DNA of 64,000 nucleotides from Hyphomicrobiales bacterium (GCA_003135415.1 PLBP01000003.1:100239-164238), one strand, 5' to 3'; counted from the stretch's first letter, positions 32,861-43,714 are shown. Notes: a model not told the origin generated them from the letters alone. Program-made: numbers and translations.

Positions 32861-33844
32861 ATGACAACTCGCCCGACTTCTCCGTCCGCCTTCACGGTGG
32901 TGCGCAACGGCGATCCCGTGCCGGAGCGGATCAAGGGCGCCTTCGTCGCCATCGGCAATTTCGACGGAGTGCATCGCGGCCATCGCGCCGTGATCGATGC
33001 CGCGATCGCGCACGCGAAGAAGAACGGCGGCCCCGCGATCGCGCTCACCTTCGAGCCGCATCCGCGCGCGTTCTTTCAGCCCGACCGGCCGCTCTTTCGC
33101 CTGACGCCGGAGGCGGCGAAGCTCAAGCTCTTGGCGGCGGCCGGGCTCGATGGTGCCGTGGTGATGACCTTCGGTGCGGCGCTCGCCAAGGTCACTGCTG
33201 AGGATTTCGTCGCCGATATCCTGGTCCGGCGCCTCGCCATCACAGGTGCTGTCGCCGGCGCCGATTTTCATTTCGGCAAGGGCCGGCAAGGCACGCCCGA
33301 TTTCTTGCGGCACGAGGGCAAGCTGCGCGGCTTTGCCGTCGATCTGATCCCGCCCTTCCTCGTCGATGGAAAGCCGGTTTCCTCGAGCGCGATCCGCGAG
33401 GCGCTTTCTCGCGGCGAGGTCGAGCGGGCCAGCGCGCTCCTCGGCTATCCGTGGTTCGTCGGCGGCAAGGTGGTCCACGGCGAGAAGCGCGGGCGCGATC
33501 TCGGATTCCCGACCGCGAACGTCGCCCTCGACCCGGCCTGCGCGCTTGCGCAGGGCATTTACGCCGTGCGCGTGCTCGCCAAGGGCGCGATTCATGACGG
33601 GGTGGCGAGCTTCGGCCGGCGTCCGACCTTCGGCGAGGGCGCGCCTTTGCTCGAGATTTATCTTTTTGATTTCTCCGGCAATCTTTATGGCGAAGAGGTC
33701 ACCGCCGCATTCATCGGCTGGATCAGGCCGGAGCTTAAATTCGATGCCGTCGGCGACCTCGTGCAGCGAATGAACGAGGATAGCCGTTTGGCGCGCGAGA
33801 AACTCGCCCGCGCGGGCGGCGTATTTCCGCCCATTACAGGCTAG
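32861..33844 (+). CDS. ribF: Bifunctional riboflavin kinase/FAD synthetase
   Basis: This 327-aa protein has an N-terminal FMN adenylyltransferase domain (AIGNFDGVHRGHR with the HxGH-like site, TFEPHPR, GADFHFGKGRQG, SSSAIR). The C-terminal riboflavin kinase domain carries GKVVHGEKRGRDLGFPTANV and a conserved Glu in LEIYLFDF. It makes FMN and FAD from riboflavin. The ATG at 32861 matches the family N-terminus. Confidence 0.95.
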   Translation: MTTRPTSPSAFTVVRNGDPVPERIKGAFVAIGNFDGVHRGHRAVIDAAIAHAKKNGGPAIALTFEPHPRAFFQPDRPLFRLTPEAAKLKLLAAAGLDGAVVMTFGAALAKVTAEDFVADILVRRLAITGAVAGADFHFGKGRQGTPDFLRHEGKLRGFAVDLIPPFLVDGKPVSSSAIREALSRGEVERASALLGYPWFVGGKVVHGEKRGRDLGFPTANVALDPACALAQGIYAVRVLAKGAIHDGVASFGRRPTFGEGAPLLEIYLFDFSGNLYGEEVTAAFIGWIRPELKFDAVGDLVQRMNEDSRLAREKLARAGGVFPPITG

Positions 33845-33860
33845 CTCCTCGCCGCTTCCC

Positions 33861-33890
33861 GCCTTTAATCCGCAAGTAACGATTAAAGGC
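33861..33890. promoter_or_regulatory. 10-bp inverted repeat upstream of the chemoreceptor gene
   Basis: GCCTTTAATC and GATTAAAGGC are perfect arms with a 10-bp spacer, between the ribF stop and the chemoreceptor ATG. It has no T tract of its own, and a TTTTCTCGG lies 10 bp later. It could be an operator or a ribF terminator. Confidence 0.5.
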
Positions 33891-33923
33891 GACCGTGGCG
33901 TTTTCTCGGGGTGAATCAGCTTC

Positions 33924-35636
33924 ATGCAGCGGCTTTTCGATAGGCTGAGCCTGGTCAGCCGGGCGCTTATCCTGATCGGTTTCGTGGTCGCGTTGACGAC
34001 GGCATGCGTCGTCGCGGCGGCCTATTGGGCGCTGTCGAACGAGTTCGCCGTCAAGGCGAAGAACGACATCGAAGTGAATCTCCGCACCCTCACGCTCGCC
34101 TTTGCCGACAAATATGCCGACACCACGGTCAAGATGGAGGACGACAAGGTCGTCCGCATCGAGGCGCCTGGCATACCGACATTCCGCAGTCACACGCTTG
34201 TGGATCTGACGGCCTCGTATGCGGGCGGCAACGCCACAGTGTTCGAATATGACGAGGCGAGCGACAACTTCATCCGCCGCACGACGAATGTGAAGAAAGA
34301 AAACGGCGAACGCGCGATCGGAACAGCGCTCGCGCCCGACCATCCCGGTCAGGCTTATCTGCGCCGCGGCGAGGCCTATAAAGGCCCCGCGGTGCTGTTC
34401 GGCCGGAAGTTCTATACCGCCTATCAGCCGATTTTTAATCCGCAAGGCAAGACGATCGGCATTCTCTATGTCGGCATGCCAATCGAAATTTACGATGCGA
34501 TGCTCAGAAACGGCATCGAGAGCATGGTGCTCGTCGCCGGCGTCGGCATTCTTCTCGTGCTCCTGTTCAGCATGTTCCTTGTCCGCAAGAGCCTCGAGCC
34601 GCTCGGCGAGGTGACGGACACGATCACGCACCTCGCGCAAGGAAGGCTCGACGCCGAGATCGCGCACAGCCGGCGGCACGACGAGATCGGCGCCATTGCC
34701 CGCGCGCTTTCCGTGTTCCGCGAAGCGACGGCAAGGAACCAAACACTCGAGGAGCAGGAGCGGGACAAAGCCGATCACGAACGCAGGCGCGCGATCGAGA
34801 TCGCCAATCTCACGCGCGAATTCGAGCACAAGGTATCCGTGGCGCTCGGCGAAGTTCTCAAGACCATCAGTGCGCTCGCGGGCGACGCCACCGCCATGCG
34901 CAAAGCCGCCGAGACCACCAAGGGTCGCGCCTCGAGCGCGGCGAAGTCGGCGGGCTCGGCGAGCGGCAACGTGCAATCGGTGGCGGGTGCGGCCGAAGAA
35001 CTCGCGGGCTCGGTCGCCGAAATCGGACGGCAGGTGTCGACCTCCTCCGATATCGCCGCACGCGCGGTGCGCGAGGCCGAAAGCACCAACGCCCAGGTGC
35101 AGGAACTGTCGGCTGCCGCGGTCAAGATCGGCGAAGTGGTCAACCTCATTCAGTCGATCGCGGAGCAGACCAATCTCCTCGCGCTCAACGCCACGATCGA
35201 AGCGGCGCGCGCGGGCGAAGCGGGCCGTGGCTTTGCGGTGGTGGCGGCCGAAGTGAAATCGCTCTCGAGCCAGACCGCGCGGGCGACCGAGGAAATCGCG
35301 GGCCAAATCGCCACCATGCAAAAGGCGACGCAGGGGGCGGTCGCCGCGATCGGTGGCATTTCCGAGACGATCGGCACCATCGACCGCATCGCGGTCGCGA
35401 TCGCATCCGCGGTCGAGGAACAGAACTCCGCGACGCAGGAGATTGCGCGGGGCGTCGGCAGCGCGAAAACCGAAGCCGAGTCCGCGCGTGCCTCGATCAC
35501 CGAAGTGGAAGGGGTCGCGGGCGAGACCACCCGCGCCTCGGCGGCGGTTTCCATGGCGGCGGACGCGATGGCGTTCGAGCTTCGTGTGCTCGACGAAGAG
35601 GTGAAGACCTTCCTCACCCGCATGCAGGCGGCCTGA
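33924..35636 (+). CDS. Methyl-accepting chemotaxis protein (Cache sensor)
   Basis: This 570-aa transducer has TM1 (about 14-36), a periplasmic single-Cache-like sensor (about 40-190), TM2 (about 197-217) and a HAMP domain ([14 protein letters not shown]). The cytoplasmic signalling domain has the CheW/CheA tip [32 protein letters not shown]. No C-terminal CheR-binding pentapeptide is seen (it ends MQAA). It feeds a CheA kinase not in this window. The ligand is unknown. Confidence 0.93.
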   Translation: MQRLFDRLSLVSRALILIGFVVALTTACVVAAAYWALSNEFAVKAKNDIEVNLRTLTLAFADKYADTTVKMEDDKVVRIEAPGIPTFRSHTLVDLTASYAGGNATVFEYDEASDNFIRRTTNVKKENGERAIGTALAPDHPGQAYLRRGEAYKGPAVLFGRKFYTAYQPIFNPQGKTIGILYVGMPIEIYDAMLRNGIESMVLVAGVGILLVLLFSMFLVRKSLEPLGEVTDTITHLAQGRLDAEIAHSRRHDEIGAIARALSVFREATARNQTLEEQERDKADHERRRAIEIANLTREFEHKVSVALGEVLKTISALAGDATAMRKAAETTKGRASSAAKSAGSASGNVQSVAGAAEELAGSVAEIGRQVSTSSDIAARAVREAESTNAQVQELSAAAVKIGEVVNLIQSIAEQTNLLALNATIEAARAGEAGRGFAVVAAEVKSLSSQTARATEEIAGQIATMQKATQGAVAAIGGISETIGTIDRIAVAIASAVEEQNSATQEIARGVGSAKTEAESARASITEVEGVAGETTRASAAVSMAADAMAFELRVLDEEVKTFLTRMQAA

Positions 35637-35713
35637 CGCCGCAATCCGCACTGGCAAGGCGCGGGCGCGGCTGCTAGAACGCGCGCGAATATTTGCAAAC
35701 GAGCGCCGCGCCG

Positions 35714-38700
35714 ATGTCCGCCGAAAAAAAGCCGAGCGACGCCAAGGACTATAGCTCCACGCTGTTCCTGCCCGAGACGAATTTTCCGATGCGGGCGGGC
35801 CTGCCGCAGAAGGAGCCCGAGCTTCTCGCGCGCTGGCAAAAAGAGGGCCTCTACGACAAGCTGCGCCAGGCGGCGAAGGGCCGCGCGAAATTCGTCCTCC
35901 ACGACGGGCCGCCCTACGCCAACGGCAACATCCACATCGGGCACGCACTAAACAAGATCCTGAAGGATCTCGTCACCCGCTCGCAGCAGATGCTCGGCTA
36001 CGATTCGAACTACGTGCCGGGCTGGGACTGTCACGGCCTCCCGATCGAGTGGAAGATCGAGGAGGAGAATTACCGCTCGAAGAACAAGCCGAAGCCGGAT
36101 TTGTCCAATCCCGCCGCCATGATCGCGTTCCGGCAGGAATGCCGCGCCTATGCCGAGCATTGGCTCGGCGTGCAGCGCGAGGAATTCAAGCGGCTCGGCG
36201 TCGAGGGCGACTGGAAGCATCCCTACACCACGATGGATTGTTTTGCCGAAGCGCAAATCGCGCGCGAATTGATGAAGTTCGCGGCGAACGGAACGCTTTA
36301 TCGCGGCTCGAAGCCGGTGATGTGGTCGGTGGTGGAGAAGACCGCACTCGCCGAGGCCGAGGTCGAGTACGAGGATTACACCAGCGATACGGTGTGGGTG
36401 AAGTTTCCCGTCAAAGAGGCGATCTTAAGACAGACAAATCAACGTCCAGACGGATCTAGCGTTACCAAAATTGCAGATAATCATCGTTTAATAAATGACG
36501 CGGTCGTTATCTGGACTACGACGCCTTGGACTCTTCCTGGCAACCGCGCCATCTCTTACTCGAGTACAATTGAATATGGACGCTATCGAGTAATGGCTGC
36601 GCCTGAAGGAAATTGGGCGAAGGTCGGCGAGACCTATATTCTCTCCGACAAGCTTGCGGCAGAAGTTTTCAGGGCTTCAAAGGTTGAATCTTTTGAGCGA
36701 TTAGAGAGCGTGTCAGCTACCGAACTGAACGGACTTACTTGTCATCATCCATTTCAGGATCGCGGCTATACTTTCGACGTTCCCCTCCTTCGGGGCGATC
36801 ACGTCACCGACGATGTAGGCACCGGCTTCGTCCACACCGCGCCCGGACACGGCCGCGACGATTTCGATGTTTGGACCGCAAATGCGCGCGAACTCGAACA
36901 GCGCGGCATCAACACGACGATCCCCTACACCGTCGACGAAAACGGTGCCTTCACCGATCAGGCGCCGGGCTTCACGGGAAAACGCGTCATCACCGACAAG
37001 GGCGAGAAGGGCGACGCGAACGAAGCCGTCATCAAAGCGCTGATCGACGCCGGCATGTTGATCGCGCGCGCCCGCCTCAAGCACCAATATCCGCATTCCT
37101 GGCGCTCGAAGAAGCCGGTGATCTTCCGCAACACGCCGCAATGGTTCATCGCGATGGATAAGGACATCGCCGATGAAAAAGGAAAAGCGAAGCCGGGCGA
37201 CACGCTCCGCCACCGCGCGCTTCAAGCGATCAAGGTCACGCGCTGGGTGCCGCCCGCGGGCGAGAACCGCATCACCGGCATGATCGAGTCGCGCCCCGAT
37301 TGGGTGATCTCGCGCCAGCGCGCTTGGGGCGTGCCGATCGCCGTATTCACCAAGGAGAAGGGCGACGGCTCCGTGGAGATTCTGCAAGACGCCGCCGTCA
37401 ACAAGCGGATCGCCGACGCCTTCGAGCAGGAGGGGGCCGATGCCTGGTACAAGGATGGCGCGCGCGCGCGCTTTCTCGGCTCGCTCGCGAACGAGGATTG
37501 GAAAAAGGTCGACGACATCCTTGACGTCTGGTTCGACTCGGGCTCCACCCACGCCTTCGTGCTCGAGGACCCCAAACATTTTCCCGGCCTCGCCGGCATC
37601 CGCCGCAAGAAAGACGGCGGCGCCGACACGGTGATGTATCTCGAAGGCTCCGATCAGCATCGCGGCTGGTTCCACTCCTCGCTCTTGGAATCGTGTGGCA
37701 CGCGCGGGGTCGCGCCCTACGACGCCGTGCTCACTCACGGCTTCGTCCTCGACGAGGACGGCCGCAAAATGTCGAAGTCGCTCGGCAACGTGGTGGCGCC
37801 GCAAGACGTGATGAAACAGTCGGGTGCCGACATTTTGCGCATGTGGGTCGCGGCCTCCGATTACGCCGATGATCTCCGCATCGGCCCCGAAATTCTGAAA
37901 ACGACCGTCGACACCTATCGCAAGCTCAGGAACACGTTGCGTTGGATGCTCGGCAATCTTGCGCATTTCTACGAGCAGGATCGCATCGAGCCCGGTAAAA
38001 TGCCCGAGCTCGAGCGGCTCATGCTGCACCGGCTCTCGGAGCTCGATGAGACTGTGAAACAGAGCTATCGCGATTTCGACTACAAGCGCATTTTCGCGGC
38101 GCTGAACGCCTTCATGATTTCGGACCTCTCCGCCTTCTATTTCGACATCCGCAAGGACGCGCTCTATTGCGACCCGATCTCCTCGGTGACGCGCAAGGCC
38201 TGCCTCACGGCGCTCGATCATCTATTCCGCTGCCTCACCACCTGGTTCGCGCCGCTTTTGTGTTTCACGATGGAAGAAGTGTGGCTCGCGCGTTTCGGCG
38301 ACGGTGCCGCCTCCATTCACCTGGAGACGTTTCCGAAAATCCCCCGCGCTTGGCGCGACGATGCGCTTGCCGAAAAATGGCGGAACGTCCGGCTCGTACG
38401 CCGCGTCGTCACCGGCGCGCTCGAAATCGAGCGCGTGCAGAAGCGGATCGGCTCCTCGCTCGAAGCCGCACCCGTCATCCACATTGTCGACGGCAAGCTG
38501 CGCGCGGCGCTCGAAGGCGTCGACATGGCCGAGATTTGCATCACGTCGGCGGCAAAGGTGGTGGCGGGAGAGGGGCCGCAGGCCTCGTTTCGTCTCGAAG
38601 ATGTCGCCGGCGTCGCGGTCGAGCCCAAGCGCGCGGAAGGCGAGAAATGCGCGCGCTCGTGGAAAATCTCGCCGCTCGTCGGCGCCGACAAAGAATATCC

Positions 38701-38767
38701 CGATGTGACCCCGCGCGACGCGAGAGCGCTCCGCGAGTTTTACGCTGCCCACCGCGCCGCGGAATAG
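35714..38767 (+). CDS. ileS: Isoleucyl-tRNA synthetase
   Basis: This 1017-aa class Ia synthetase shows HIGH (74-77), the CP1 editing domain with [13 protein letters not shown] and [16 protein letters not shown] (685-689), and a C-terminal anticodon domain. The C-terminal zinc site of E. coli IleRS is not obvious. The start MSAEKKPS (35714) is preferred over an upstream TTG. Codons 236-356, at the start of the editing domain, have strongly different base composition. lspA follows by 19 bp, a conserved pairing in proteobacteria. Confidence 0.95.
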   Translation: MSAEKKPSDAKDYSSTLFLPETNFPMRAGLPQKEPELLARWQKEGLYDKLRQAAKGRAKFVLHDGPPYANGNIHIGHALNKILKDLVTRSQQMLGYDSNYVPGWDCHGLPIEWKIEEENYRSKNKPKPDLSNPAAMIAFRQECRAYAEHWLGVQREEFKRLGVEGDWKHPYTTMDCFAEAQIARELMKFAANGTLYRGSKPVMWSVVEKTALAEAEVEYEDYTSDTVWVKFPVKEAILRQTNQRPDGSSVTKIADNHRLINDAVVIWTTTPWTLPGNRAISYSSTIEYGRYRVMAAPEGNWAKVGETYILSDKLAAEVFRASKVESFERLESVSATELNGLTCHHPFQDRGYTFDVPLLRGDHVTDDVGTGFVHTAPGHGRDDFDVWTANARELEQRGINTTIPYTVDENGAFTDQAPGFTGKRVITDKGEKGDANEAVIKALIDAGMLIARARLKHQYPHSWRSKKPVIFRNTPQWFIAMDKDIADEKGKAKPGDTLRHRALQAIKVTRWVPPAGENRITGMIESRPDWVISRQRAWGVPIAVFTKEKGDGSVEILQDAAVNKRIADAFEQEGADAWYKDGARARFLGSLANEDWKKVDDILDVWFDSGSTHAFVLEDPKHFPGLAGIRRKKDGGADTVMYLEGSDQHRGWFHSSLLESCGTRGVAPYDAVLTHGFVLDEDGRKMSKSLGNVVAPQDVMKQSGADILRMWVAASDYADDLRIGPEILKTTVDTYRKLRNTLRWMLGNLAHFYEQDRIEPGKMPELERLMLHRLSELDETVKQSYRDFDYKRIFAALNAFMISDLSAFYFDIRKDALYCDPISSVTRKACLTALDHLFRCLTTWFAPLLCFTMEEVWLARFGDGAASIHLETFPKIPRAWRDDALAEKWRNVRLVRRVVTGALEIERVQKRIGSSLEAAPVIHIVDGKLRAALEGVDMAEICITSAAKVVAGEGPQASFRLEDVAGVAVEPKRAEGEKCARSWKISPLVGADKEYPDVTPRDARALREFYAAHRAAE
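36421..36780. other. Low-GC patch inside ileS
   Basis: By hand count this 360-bp stretch is about 47% G+C, well below the GC-rich sequence on either side. Codons such as ATA, TTA, CGA and AGA-like choices, rare elsewhere in the gene, appear in it. The frame is intact and the encoded residues match the IleRS editing domain. Confidence 0.75.
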
Positions 38768-38786
38768 AGCGGCGGAATCGCGGGAC

Positions 38787-39278
38787 ATGATGAACAAGCT
38801 GATCGGCCCCTTTTCGGCGCTCGGTCTCGCCATGGCGGGGGTAACGCTCATTGCCGATCAAGCCTCGAAATGGTTCATGCTGCACGGCCTTCATCTCGGC
38901 GCCGGCGACATCATCACGATCACCCCGTTCTTCGACCTCGTACTCGCGATGAACCGCGGCATCAGCTACGGCCTATTGCCCCAGGACAGCGAACTCGGCC
39001 GATGGATTCTCGTTATGGTGAATCTGGCCGCGGCGGCTTTATTCGTCTTTTGGCTGAGGAGAGCGCGTTCGGGCCTGTTGGCGGCGGCGCTCGGCCTTCT
39101 TGTCGGCGGGGCGCTGGGAAATGCCATCGACCGGGCCGCCTATGGCGCCGTGGTCGACTTTATCTCGCTGCATGCCCTGGAGTGGCATTGGTATGTCTTC
39201 AACGCCGCCGATGCGGCCATCGTTGCCGGGGTTATCGGCCTCCTGTACGATGCGCTCTACGGCCATGCCACGAAATAG
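38787..39278 (+). CDS. lspA: Lipoprotein signal peptidase (signal peptidase II)
   Basis: This 163-aa inner-membrane aspartic protease has four helices. The catalytic Asp residues are in GNAIDR and FNAADAAI. It cleaves the signal from diacylglyceryl-modified prolipoproteins, such as the lipobox proteins at 3030 and 42893 in this window. It follows ileS by 19 bp and precedes a conserved exported protein and two M16 peptidases. Two adjacent ATG codons (38787, 38790) could both start it. Confidence 0.95.
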   Translation: MMNKLIGPFSALGLAMAGVTLIADQASKWFMLHGLHLGAGDIITITPFFDLVLAMNRGISYGLLPQDSELGRWILVMVNLAAAALFVFWLRRARSGLLAAALGLLVGGALGNAIDRAAYGAVVDFISLHALEWHWYVFNAADAAIVAGVIGLLYDALYGHATK

Positions 39279-39337
39279 CCGCCATCGCGCGGGACCTCTG
39301 GGGCATCCGAGCACCGTGTAGGGAAGGGTTGCAGCGT

Positions 39338-40012
39338 ATGTCGGCCCGCACCGTTTTGAAATTTCTTCCGCTTGTCGCGCTGTGCGCGGCCGCTATGGCT
39401 TTGCCCGCGGCCGCCCAGCAGGATGAAGGCCCGAGCGAAGTGCAAAAGCTTTTAGGCGCGGCCGGTATTCTCGACCTTCCCAAGGACCCGATCGATTATC
39501 AGGAGCGCTCGCCGCTCGTGTTGCCGCCTTCGGCCGTACTGCCTCCTCCGCGCAATTCGGACGACATTGCCAAGCTAAACCCCGAATGGCCGACCGACCC
39601 CGACTGGAAACGTGCCCGTGAGGGTAAGACCCAATCGAAAATCTCGCCTGAAGAGCGCCGCGGCAACTTCTATCCGGACGGTGGGCTCGTAAAGGTCGAG
39701 GACATGAGCCGCAATCCCGCAAGGCTGACAAAGAAGAAGAACGATGATGGTTCGGGCGGCTACACGACCGCGGGCGAGGAAGCCAAGGCCGGCGCCGATC
39801 GCTATTCGCCCTCGCAGCTGGGTTTTCGCGGCTGGGGTACGAAGGACTCGGTTTCCTTCACCGGCGAGCCCGACCGCAACCTTCTCACCGAGCCGCCTGC
39901 GGGATACCGGGTGCCTTCGCCGAACGCGCCCTATGGCGTGGTCGAGGAAAAGTCGAAGTACGGCAAAACCAGCATCTTCGATCGTCTCGACGATCCGAAC
40001 GCTAAGCACTAA
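39338..40012 (+). CDS. Exported protein, possibly BamF-like (DUF3035)
   Basis: This 224-aa protein has a clear signal peptide (cut after ALPAAA). The segment DPIDYQERSPLVLPPSAVLPPPR follows soon after, recalling the motif of DUF3035/BamF proteins in alphaproteobacteria. The remainder is hydrophilic and low in predicted structure. No lipobox Cys is seen, unlike typical BamF. The position between lspA and an M16 peptidase pair is conserved in related genomes and supports an envelope role. The assignment is tentative. Confidence 0.5.
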   Translation: MSARTVLKFLPLVALCAAAMALPAAAQQDEGPSEVQKLLGAAGILDLPKDPIDYQERSPLVLPPSAVLPPPRNSDDIAKLNPEWPTDPDWKRAREGKTQSKISPEERRGNFYPDGGLVKVEDMSRNPARLTKKKNDDGSGGYTTAGEEAKAGADRYSPSQLGFRGWGTKDSVSFTGEPDRNLLTEPPAGYRVPSPNAPYGVVEEKSKYGKTSIFDRLDDPNAKH

Positions 40013-40140
40013 GTATCCCGGCGGGGCGTGAAACTAATCTTGCGGTCAAATGACTGTATTTTCCCCTTTGACGGGGACGCGGCTCGCGCGTTAGCTGGCA
40101 TGGACATGCCATTGCGGCCGGGCGCCGCTTCAGGTTCAGG

Positions 40141-41508
40141 ATGTTAATGCGAATACTGACCGCACTCGCCGTTGCCGGGACCGCGGCCTTGGCAAACGCG
40201 CGCGGCGCGGAAGCCGAGCCCGCGGGTCCCGCAGTTCGGCATTTCACGCTCTCGAACGGCCTCGACGTCGTGGTGATTCCCGATAATCGCTCGCCGGTCG
40301 TCACCCACATGATCTGGTACCGCGTCGGCTCCGCCGACGAGGAGCTGGGAAAATCGGGGCTGGCGCATTTCCTCGAACATTTGATGTTCAAGGGCACGGC
40401 CAAGAATCCGGCCGGGAGCTTTTCCAGGACCCTCGCCACGCTCGGCGGGCAGGAGAACGCGTTCACTTCGTCCGATTACACCGCCTATTTTCAGCGGGTG
40501 ACGCGCGACCATTTGGAAAAAGTCATGGCCTTCGAGGCCGATCGCATGACCGGCCTCGTGCTGACCGATGCGGTCGTCCTGCCCGAGCGGGAAGTCGTCC
40601 TCGAAGAGCGCCGCATGCGCACCGACAACGATCCGGGCGCGCAGCTCGCCGAGGCGACGCAGGCGGCGTTGTTCGTCAATCATCCCTACGGCCATCCGGT
40701 GATCGGCTGGGAGCAGGAGATGCGCAAGCTCAATCGCGAGGAAGCGCTCGCTTTCTATCGCCGCTTCTACGCGCCGAACAACGCCATTGTGGTCATCGCC
40801 GGCGACGTCGTGCCCGACGAGATCCGTGCGCTCGCCGAAAAAACCTACGGCCCCGTTCCGAAGAACGACGCGATCCAGATCCGCTCACGCCCGCTCGAGC
40901 CGGATGCGCGCACGAGCCGCCGGGTGGTGCTCGCCGATCAGCGCGTCGCCCAGCCGAGCCTGTCGCGCTACTACCTCGTGCCCTCTTATCGCACGGCGAA
41001 GGCGGGCGAGGCGGAAGCGCTCGATGCGCTTGCCCACGTGATCGGCGCGGGAACCTTGAGCCGGCTTTACAAGGCGCTGGTGGTCGAGAAACCGATCGCG
41101 GTCACCGCCAGCGCCTGGTACGGCGGCACGTCCTTCGACGCGACGCGTTTCGGCATTTCGGCGACACCGCGTCCCGGCGTATCGCTCGAGGAGCTCGAAT
41201 CCGCGATCGACGCGGTGGTGACGGAAGTCGCTGCCAACGGCATCACCGACCAGGAACTCGCCCGCGCCAAGACGCGTCTTGTCGCCGACACCATCTATTC
41301 TTGGGACGATCAGTTCACGCTCGCGCGCGTCTATGGCTCGGCGCTCGCCAACGGGCTCTCCGTTGAGACCGTGCAGGGCTGGCCGGACCGAATCCGCGCC
41401 GTGACCGCCCGGTCGGTGCAGGAAGCCGCGCGCAATTTTCTCGACATGCGCCACGCGGTCACAGGCTATCTCATCAAGCAACCGGCTCCGCCGGAGAAGC
41501 GCTCGTGA
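40141..41508 (+). CDS. M16 zinc peptidase, catalytically intact
   Basis: This 455-aa exported protein has a signal peptide, then two M16 modules. The inverted zinc motif HFLEH (His76, Glu79, His80) and downstream Glu in VVLEERR are present, so it is the active partner. Substrates of such periplasmic M16 peptidases are poorly known; related PqqL-type proteins cleave small peptides. Its TGA overlaps the ATG of the next gene (TGATG), so the two should be made as a heterodimer. Confidence 0.9.
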   Translation: MLMRILTALAVAGTAALANARGAEAEPAGPAVRHFTLSNGLDVVVIPDNRSPVVTHMIWYRVGSADEELGKSGLAHFLEHLMFKGTAKNPAGSFSRTLATLGGQENAFTSSDYTAYFQRVTRDHLEKVMAFEADRMTGLVLTDAVVLPEREVVLEERRMRTDNDPGAQLAEATQAALFVNHPYGHPVIGWEQEMRKLNREEALAFYRRFYAPNNAIVVIAGDVVPDEIRALAEKTYGPVPKNDAIQIRSRPLEPDARTSRRVVLADQRVAQPSLSRYYLVPSYRTAKAGEAEALDALAHVIGAGTLSRLYKALVVEKPIAVTASAWYGGTSFDATRFGISATPRPGVSLEELESAIDAVVTEVAANGITDQELARAKTRLVADTIYSWDDQFTLARVYGSALANGLSVETVQGWPDRIRAVTARSVQEAARNFLDMRHAVTGYLIKQPAPPEKRS

Positions 41509-42836
41509 TGCGCTATCTTGCGCTCGGAACCATGACCCTCGCCCTTATTTCCACAGCTCCCGCCTTCGCCGGCGCCTCCCGGATCGAGCGCATCGTGACG
41601 CCGGCCGGAATCGAAATTTGGCTGGTGCGCGATAAAAACCTGCCCATGATGTCGCTTGAGTTCGCCTTCCTTGGCGGGGCGGCGCAGGATCCCGCCGACA
41701 AGTCCGGCGTCGCCAACCTTGTCGCGGGGCTGCTCGACGAAGGCGCCGGCGATCTCGACGCGGCCACGTATCACGAGCGCCTGGAGGAGCGGGCCATCGG
41801 CCTCACCTTCGGCGTCAATCGCGACAATCTGCGCGGCTCGATCCGCACGCTCTCCGAAAATCGCGACCAAGCCTTCGATCTGCTGCGCCTCGCCTTGACC
41901 GCGCCGCGCTTCGACGGGCAGGAACTCGAGCGCATACGCGCGGCGGTGCTCGCGCAGCTCCGGCGGCGCTCGACCAATCCGTCCGACATGGCGGCCGATA
42001 GTTGGTTTGCGCGCGCGTTTCCCGGCCATCCATACGGGCGTCCGCCCCAGGGCACGCTCGAATCTGTTCCCACGATCGCGGTGGATGACTTGCGAAGCTA
42101 CGTCCGCCGCATGCTGGCGCGCTCCAATCTCAGAATCGCGGCCGTTGGCGACGTCGATGCGGCCGAGATCGCGACGCTCGTCGACCGCACTTTCGGAAGC
42201 CTGCCTCCGCGCAACGACCCCGCGCCGGTGGCGGATGCGGAGCCGCGGGGACTCGGCACCACCGAAACGATCGAAGCGAAGGTGCCGCAAACCGTCATTA
42301 CATTCGGCGGCATCGGATTGAAGCGCGCCGATCCCGATTTCATCTCCGCCTTCGTCCTGAACCATATCCTCGGCGGCGGCGGTTTCGAATCCCGTCTTTT
42401 CCGCGAGGTGCGGGAAAAACGCGGGCTTGCCTATTCGGTTTATTGTTATCTTGCTCCTTTCGAGCATACCGGGCTGTTTCTGGGCGGCGTTTCGACCCGC
42501 AATGATCGTGTCGCCGAAACCCTGGAAATCATCGTTGCCGAAATAAAGCGCATTGCCGCCGAAGGTCCGACCGCGGACGAACTCGAAAAGGCCAAACGCT
42601 TCCTGATCGGCTCCTACCCCTTGCGGTTCGATACTTCCGGCAAAATCACGGCAAATCTCCTCGACATTCAGATCGAAAACCTTGGAATCGACTATATCGA
42701 CAAGCGCAATGCGCTGATCGAGGCCGTTACCAGCGAAGATATTCGCCGAGCCGGCCGCCGTTTTCTTGCCGAAGTAAAGTTGTTGGTAATGCTCGTCGGC
42801 GAGCCCCAGGCGAAGAAGCCCATGGGGGGCGGCTAG
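41508..42836 (+). CDS. M16 peptidase-like protein, inactive partner
   Basis: This 442-aa exported protein has the M16 fold but lacks HxxEH: the corresponding segment reads LVAGLLDEGAGD. The C-terminal module (LGGGGFESRLFREVREKRGLAYSVY) is well conserved and would shape the substrate chamber. It is translationally coupled to the active M16 gene, as in the mitochondrial processing peptidase pair, where one subunit is also inactive. The ATG at 41508 is used (a GTG lies one codon upstream). Confidence 0.9.
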   Translation: MRYLALGTMTLALISTAPAFAGASRIERIVTPAGIEIWLVRDKNLPMMSLEFAFLGGAAQDPADKSGVANLVAGLLDEGAGDLDAATYHERLEERAIGLTFGVNRDNLRGSIRTLSENRDQAFDLLRLALTAPRFDGQELERIRAAVLAQLRRRSTNPSDMAADSWFARAFPGHPYGRPPQGTLESVPTIAVDDLRSYVRRMLARSNLRIAAVGDVDAAEIATLVDRTFGSLPPRNDPAPVADAEPRGLGTTETIEAKVPQTVITFGGIGLKRADPDFISAFVLNHILGGGGFESRLFREVREKRGLAYSVYCYLAPFEHTGLFLGGVSTRNDRVAETLEIIVAEIKRIAAEGPTADELEKAKRFLIGSYPLRFDTSGKITANLLDIQIENLGIDYIDKRNALIEAVTSEDIRRAGRRFLAEVKLLVMLVGEPQAKKPMGGG

Positions 42837-42892
42837 GCGGCGTTCGCACGGAGGCGAAACGCTGCTATAATCCGGCGAGGTGAGGGAAGAGT

Positions 42893-43666
42893 ATGACGCG
42901 TTTATCGTCGTTCCGACGAATGCCCGCGCCCGCCGGCATCGCCTTGGTTCTGGGCGGCTTGGCGCTAGCCGGTTGCGCTTCCACCAACACTGCAATGGGC
43001 TCGAGACCCAATCCCGACGGCTCGATCTCGGCCAACAAAGTGACCAATAGCGATATCGATTGCCCCGGCATGATGGTGCGGAGCGGCGCATCCACCTGGC
43101 AGGTTCCGGGCGGCACAACCAGCACCAATCTTCGTTATCAGGGCTCGCTCGGTCAGCTCGCGCGCGAATGCGCGGTCCTCGGCGATGCGATGACCATCAA
43201 GGTCGGCGTCGAGGGAAGGGTTCTCGTCGGGCCGAAGGGGGGCGCCGGGAGCGTTGCCGTGCCGCTCCGAATCGCGCTCGTGCAGGAAGGGCCGCAGCCG
43301 AAATCGGTGTGGACGAAATTCTATTCGGTTCCGATCAACGTGCCGCCGGGCCAGACCCAGGTCACGTTCACCCATGTCGAGGACGATCTCACCTTCGCCA
43401 TTCCGCCGTCCAAGGATCTTTCGAGCTACGTGATTTATGTCGGCTACGACCCGCAGACCGCCGCGAGCGGGGCCAAGACCGTGAAGAAGAAATCCGGACC
43501 CTCGGACATGAAAGCGGCTTCAAAACCCAAGCCGAAGACGCTGCCGCCGATGGCGGGCAGACCGCAGCCGATGACGCCGGTGAGCACGCAGCCGACTTTC
43601 GCGCCTGCGCCGCCTGCGGGTCAATTGGCGCCGCCGCCGCAGCCGACGGGCGGAACGAACGGGTAG
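42893..43666 (+). CDS. Lipoprotein of unknown function
   Basis: This 257-aa protein has a lipoprotein signal with lipobox LAGC (Cys28). The central region (about 50-200) is probably beta-rich. A proline-rich tail rich in PAPPAGQLAPPPQP follows, like cell-wall-spanning linkers. I recognise no family. It begins 57 bp after the M16 pair and may share their transcript. Its TAG stop overlaps a palindromic repeat. Confidence 0.75.
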   Translation: MTRLSSFRRMPAPAGIALVLGGLALAGCASTNTAMGSRPNPDGSISANKVTNSDIDCPGMMVRSGASTWQVPGGTTSTNLRYQGSLGQLARECAVLGDAMTIKVGVEGRVLVGPKGGAGSVAVPLRIALVQEGPQPKSVWTKFYSVPINVPPGQTQVTFTHVEDDLTFAIPPSKDLSSYVIYVGYDPQTAASGAKTVKKKSGPSDMKAASKPKPKTLPPMAGRPQPMTPVSTQPTFAPAPPAGQLAPPPQPTGGTNG

Positions 43667-43714
43667 AGCATGATCCCAAAAAGTGGGAACCGGTTTTCGG
43701 GAATGATCATGCTC
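43666..43714 (+). repeat. 49-bp palindromic repeat, copy 4
   Basis: Full-length copy with 10-bp outer arms and a CCAAAAAGTGGGAACC inner part (one substitution from copy 2 in the left inner arm). It starts on the G of the lipoprotein gene's TAG stop and lies between convergent genes (lipoprotein and atpF). Confidence 0.95.
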
